Of a stretch of 24,165 bases of DNA, positions 22,432 to 24,165 are shown in pieces. The translations under genes and the position numbers were made by a program. Position 1 is the stretch's first letter, and each line of letters begins with the position of its first letter. The notes beneath the pieces are model-generated. The model made no database searches. It saw only the letters and a program-made list of their open reading frames with translations, and was not told the origin of the DNA. The stretch spans positions 1-24,165 of the forward strand of contig WRMU01000002.1 in the NCBI GenBank assembly GCA_009776965.1, given 5' to 3'. The DNA is from Microgenomates group bacterium (GTDB lineage Bacteria; Patescibacteriota; Microgenomatia; UBA1400; PJMF01).

Positions 22432-22519
22432 TAATTATCCCGTAAGTCAATGGTTTTGTAAACTTTTTACAAAATTGCGTACTTGTGGGGTAATATATGG
22501 CATGAGGCACGGTTAAGTG

Positions 22520-22593
22520 AGGCACGAGCGGGATTCGAACCCGCGAACCAAGGTTTTGCAGACCCGGCCATTAGACCACTCTGGTATCGTGCC
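22520..22593 (-). tRNA. tRNA-Cys(GCA)
   Basis: Read on the - strand, acceptor GGCACGA pairs with TCGTGCC, the anticodon loop is CTGCAAA (anticodon GCA, Cys), and the T arm is GCGGG-TTCGAAT-CCCGC. The discriminator is U, the expected identity base for tRNA-Cys. The base of the anticodon stem has a C/T mismatch. CCA is not encoded. Confidence 0.95.
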
Positions 22594-22606
22594 GCGTGGT
22601 ATGGTT

Positions 22607-22612
22607 ATTATA
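22607..22612 (-). promoter_or_regulatory. -10 box of tRNA-Cys
   Basis: TATAAT on the - strand, 13 bp upstream of the mature 5' end; no clear -35. Confidence 0.45.
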
Positions 22613-22641
22613 CTATAAAAAGAGAGAACTTAATTTATTTT

Positions 22642-22802
22642 TATACTGCAGTTTCTCTAATATTTTTTTCTCAAGTGTCCACTTTTCAAGAATAATTTAG
22701 TATTTTAGTCCGTTGCTTACTTCGCTCGCAGCGGATAAAACACTAAATTATCCTTTAAGCAGTGTCCAAGTTTCGAAAAAATATCAGAAAAACTGCAGTA
22801 TA
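22642..22802 (+). repeat. Family B palindromic element, full copy (B2)
   Basis: TATACTGCAG (22642-22651) and CTGCAGTATA (22793-22802) are perfect outermost arms; next ATATTTTTT faces AAAAAATAT. GTGTCC occurs at 22675-22680 and again at 22763-22767 (GTGTCCAAG), both in + orientation. The inner hairpin pairs ATAATTTAGTATTTTAGTCCG with CGGATAAAACACTAAATTAT with few mismatches. Outer arms differ from B1 but are paired in both. Confidence 0.88.
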
Positions 22803-22804
22803 AT
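22799..22804 (+). promoter_or_regulatory. -10 box of queA inside element B2 (leaderless)
   Basis: TATAAT begins in the last four bases of B2 and lies 8 nt before the queA ATG. No Shine-Dalgarno site fits, so initiation is probably leaderless. No good -35 is visible. Confidence 0.55.
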
Positions 22805-22812
22805 AACAACTC

Positions 22813-23958
22813 ATGTTAAGTCTAAAAAACTTCACTTACACCCTGCCAGAGGAGCTGATCGCTCATAGTCCCGCGGCGCGGCGGGATGAGTCGCGTCTGC
22901 TGGTCTTTGATAAAAACAAGGGCGAGGTGGCGGGTCATAGGCGGTTTTTTGAGCTAGGGGAGGTTTTGGAGCAGCTCTCCCCTACCCCACTAATGATAGT
23001 GCGCAATAAATCGGCGGTGATTCCAGCGAGGCTAAAGGGACACAAAATAGATGGCGCGGGGAGAGCAGGAAAAGAGACGGAAATATTGCTGGCGAGACAG
23101 CAGGACTGCTCCTCAAAGATAGTATGGGAATGCTTAACTCGGCCGAGGTTAAAAGAGGGCGAGAGGGTGGTTTTTGGACCCGAAAATGCATCTGATAGTT
23201 TTGTGGCTGAATGCAAGAAGAATGTCGGTTATACCAGATTAATCTCTTTTGAAAGGAAGGATAAAAATAACCGAAAAGACTCGCTGGATGATTTTTATCG
23301 GTGGGTGAATAAAATGGGCTGCACTCCCCTACCCCCTTATATTAAAAGTGATAAAAAAGAGGATGAGCTGCGAGAGCTTTACCAAACGGTTTATGCGGAC
23401 AAAAAAGCGGCAGGGAGCGTGGCGGCGCCAACGGCGGGACTGCACTTTACTGATGAGTTATTAGCGCGGCTGGGGGAGAAATATCCAATAGTGGATTTGA
23501 CGTTACATGTGGGGCTGGGGACGTTTTTGGGAGTGAAAGAAACGGACATCGCCAAACATCAGATGCATGCGGAAGCTTATAGTTTAAGCGAGGAGACGGC
23601 GAGGGAAATAAATGAGCATAAAGCGCGCGGGGGAGAAATATTGGCCATTGGGACAACAACAACGCGAGTGCTGGAGAGTTGCTGGGATGAGAAAAATAAG
23701 TGTTTGACGGCGGGAGAGGGAGAGACCGACATTTTTATTTATCCGCCATATAAGTTTCGGGCGGTGGATCATTTGCTGACCAATTTTCATCTTTCGGAAT
23801 CGACTTTATTGATGTTGATTGCGGCCTTAACCTCGAGGCCGAATGTGGCGAGTGATTTTGAAACTTTCCCTAAATCGCCCATAGGCAGGGCTTACAGGCA
23901 GGCAATCGCCAATAAGTATCGGTTTTTCTCTTTTGGGGACGCGATGTTGATCTGGTAG
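22813..23958 (+). CDS. queA: S-adenosylmethionine:tRNA ribosyltransferase-isomerase QueA
   Basis: QueA transfers and isomerises the ribosyl part of SAM onto preQ1 at tRNA position 34, giving epoxyqueuosine. The 381-residue product has the family markers: an N-terminal YTLPEELIAHSPAARRDESR with LLVFDK, NKSAVIPARLKG, GSVAAPTAGLHFTDELLARL, VDLTLHVGLGTFLGV, AIGTTTTRVLES and, at the end, LLTNFHLSESTLLMLIAAL and KYRFFSFGDAMLI. Length is somewhat above the usual ~345 because of an insert near residues 145-190. No other queuosine gene is in the window, so preQ1 may be salvaged or made elsewhere in the genome. The promoter lies partly inside repeat B2. Confidence 0.96.
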   Translation: MLSLKNFTYTLPEELIAHSPAARRDESRLLVFDKNKGEVAGHRRFFELGEVLEQLSPTPLMIVRNKSAVIPARLKGHKIDGAGRAGKETEILLARQQDCSSKIVWECLTRPRLKEGERVVFGPENASDSFVAECKKNVGYTRLISFERKDKNNRKDSLDDFYRWVNKMGCTPLPPYIKSDKKEDELRELYQTVYADKKAAGSVAAPTAGLHFTDELLARLGEKYPIVDLTLHVGLGTFLGVKETDIAKHQMHAEAYSLSEETAREINEHKARGGEILAIGTTTTRVLESCWDEKNKCLTAGEGETDIFIYPPYKFRAVDHLLTNFHLSESTLLMLIAALTSRPNVASDFETFPKSPIGRAYRQAIANKYRFFSFGDAMLIW

Positions 23959-23989
23959 GAAAAGCGGATTGATAAATGACCCCAATTAA

Positions 23990-23998
23990 TGCTATCAT
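23990..23998 (+). promoter_or_regulatory. Extended -10 promoter before the last, partial gene
   Basis: TGcTATCAT at 23990-23998, 7 nt before an ATG at 24006, the same leaderless arrangement as other genes here. Confidence 0.45.
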
Positions 23999-24005
23999 GG
24001 GGTTT

Positions 24006-24165
24006 ATGAAAGCGTTCTCTCGCCCAAAATGCGATTAGCACTGCTCAATGACTGCTTGGCCTTGATGGAGCACACGGCTTATCTGGCGGATAAAGTCCCA
24101 AAAAAATGGGGATTGTGGCTGGCTGAGCCTTTAAGCAGAGAGCTGGGGGGGGGATGTCCTAATCT
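24006..24165 (+). CDS. Start of an unidentified gene running off the window, possible frameshift
   Basis: The leaderless-type ATG at 24006 opens MKAFSRPKCD and then meets TAG at 24036. In another frame, an ATG at 24029 opens MRLALLNDCLALMEHTAYLA and stays open to the end (ending GGGCPNL). Reading through an A4 run at 24026-24029 as A5 would join them into one protein. So either the gene starts at 24029, or there is a single-base deletion, real or from sequencing, in the A-run. The far end also has a run of nine G. Family not recognised. Confidence 0.4.

Noticed and set aside
23861..23885. Family A-like AAACTTTCCCTAAATCG inside queA
   Set aside because: It encodes ETFPKSPIG, which fits the normal QueA alignment before GRAYRQAI, and no closing arm is present; probably chance.
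23981..24005. CCCC/GGGG hairpin after queA as a terminator
   Set aside because: Only a 5-bp stem with a 15-nt loop, and the same bases form the extended -10 of the next gene.

Overview
The window looks like part of a small-genome Candidate Phyla Radiation (Patescibacteria) bacterium. This is an inference from gene style: compact housekeeping genes, a shortened YebC, a single Xer recombinase, a LytR_C protein without its catalytic domain, several family-less membrane proteins, and very strong G-over-C skew on the + strand. UGA is used as a stop, so the UGA-to-glycine code of some CPR lineages does not apply here. No rRNA or other decisive taxonomic marker is present.

Layout. 1-218: end of a beta-rich, probably extracellular protein. 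304-1526: rpsF-ssb-rpsR. 1624-2640: LytR_C membrane protein. 2693-3436 (-): TPR protein, divergent from yebC (3512-4063). 4132-4905: polytopic membrane protein. 4906-6027: repeat-rich, gene-poor stretch ending at a small membrane gene on the - strand. 6495-7454: tyrosine recombinase. 7455-8381: non-coding stretch holding a palindromic element and a structured leader for an orphan gene (8382-8936). Then tRNA-Ala(GGC) (-), hisS-mltG, a GlcG/HbpS-like protein plus single-domain response regulator, gyrB-ppa-gyrA, a non-coding block with two kinds of palindromic element, a metalloprotease-like/sugar-kinase pair on -, an AbiL/RloAB-like ATPase plus RloB pair on -, tRNA-Cys(GCA) (-), queA, and the start of a further gene.

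Two features run through the window. First, intergenic DNA is built from dispersed nested palindromes. Family A has about ten full or partial copies, all in + orientation and nearly all directly after the stop codon of a + strand gene. Two copies share a 123-bp identical core inside different outer arms, and arm changes are compensated on the other side. Family B (about 150-160 bp, with paired GTGTCC motifs) has two full copies and one half copy; one carries the -10 box of queA. A third nested hairpin (C) sits at 18071-18231. I do not recognise these families.

Second, promoters fall into two classes. Genes with a good -35 and -10 at 17 bp (rpsF, the orphan gene at 8382, the GlcG-like gene) have a leader and a Shine-Dalgarno site. 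Most other first genes have a -10, usually extended (TGn), only 6-9 nt before the ATG, which implies leaderless mRNAs.

The best-supported accessory system is the ATPase/RloB pair at 20599-22413. It also lacks the strong strand skew of its neighbours, as does the orphan gene at 8382, so both may be recent arrivals.
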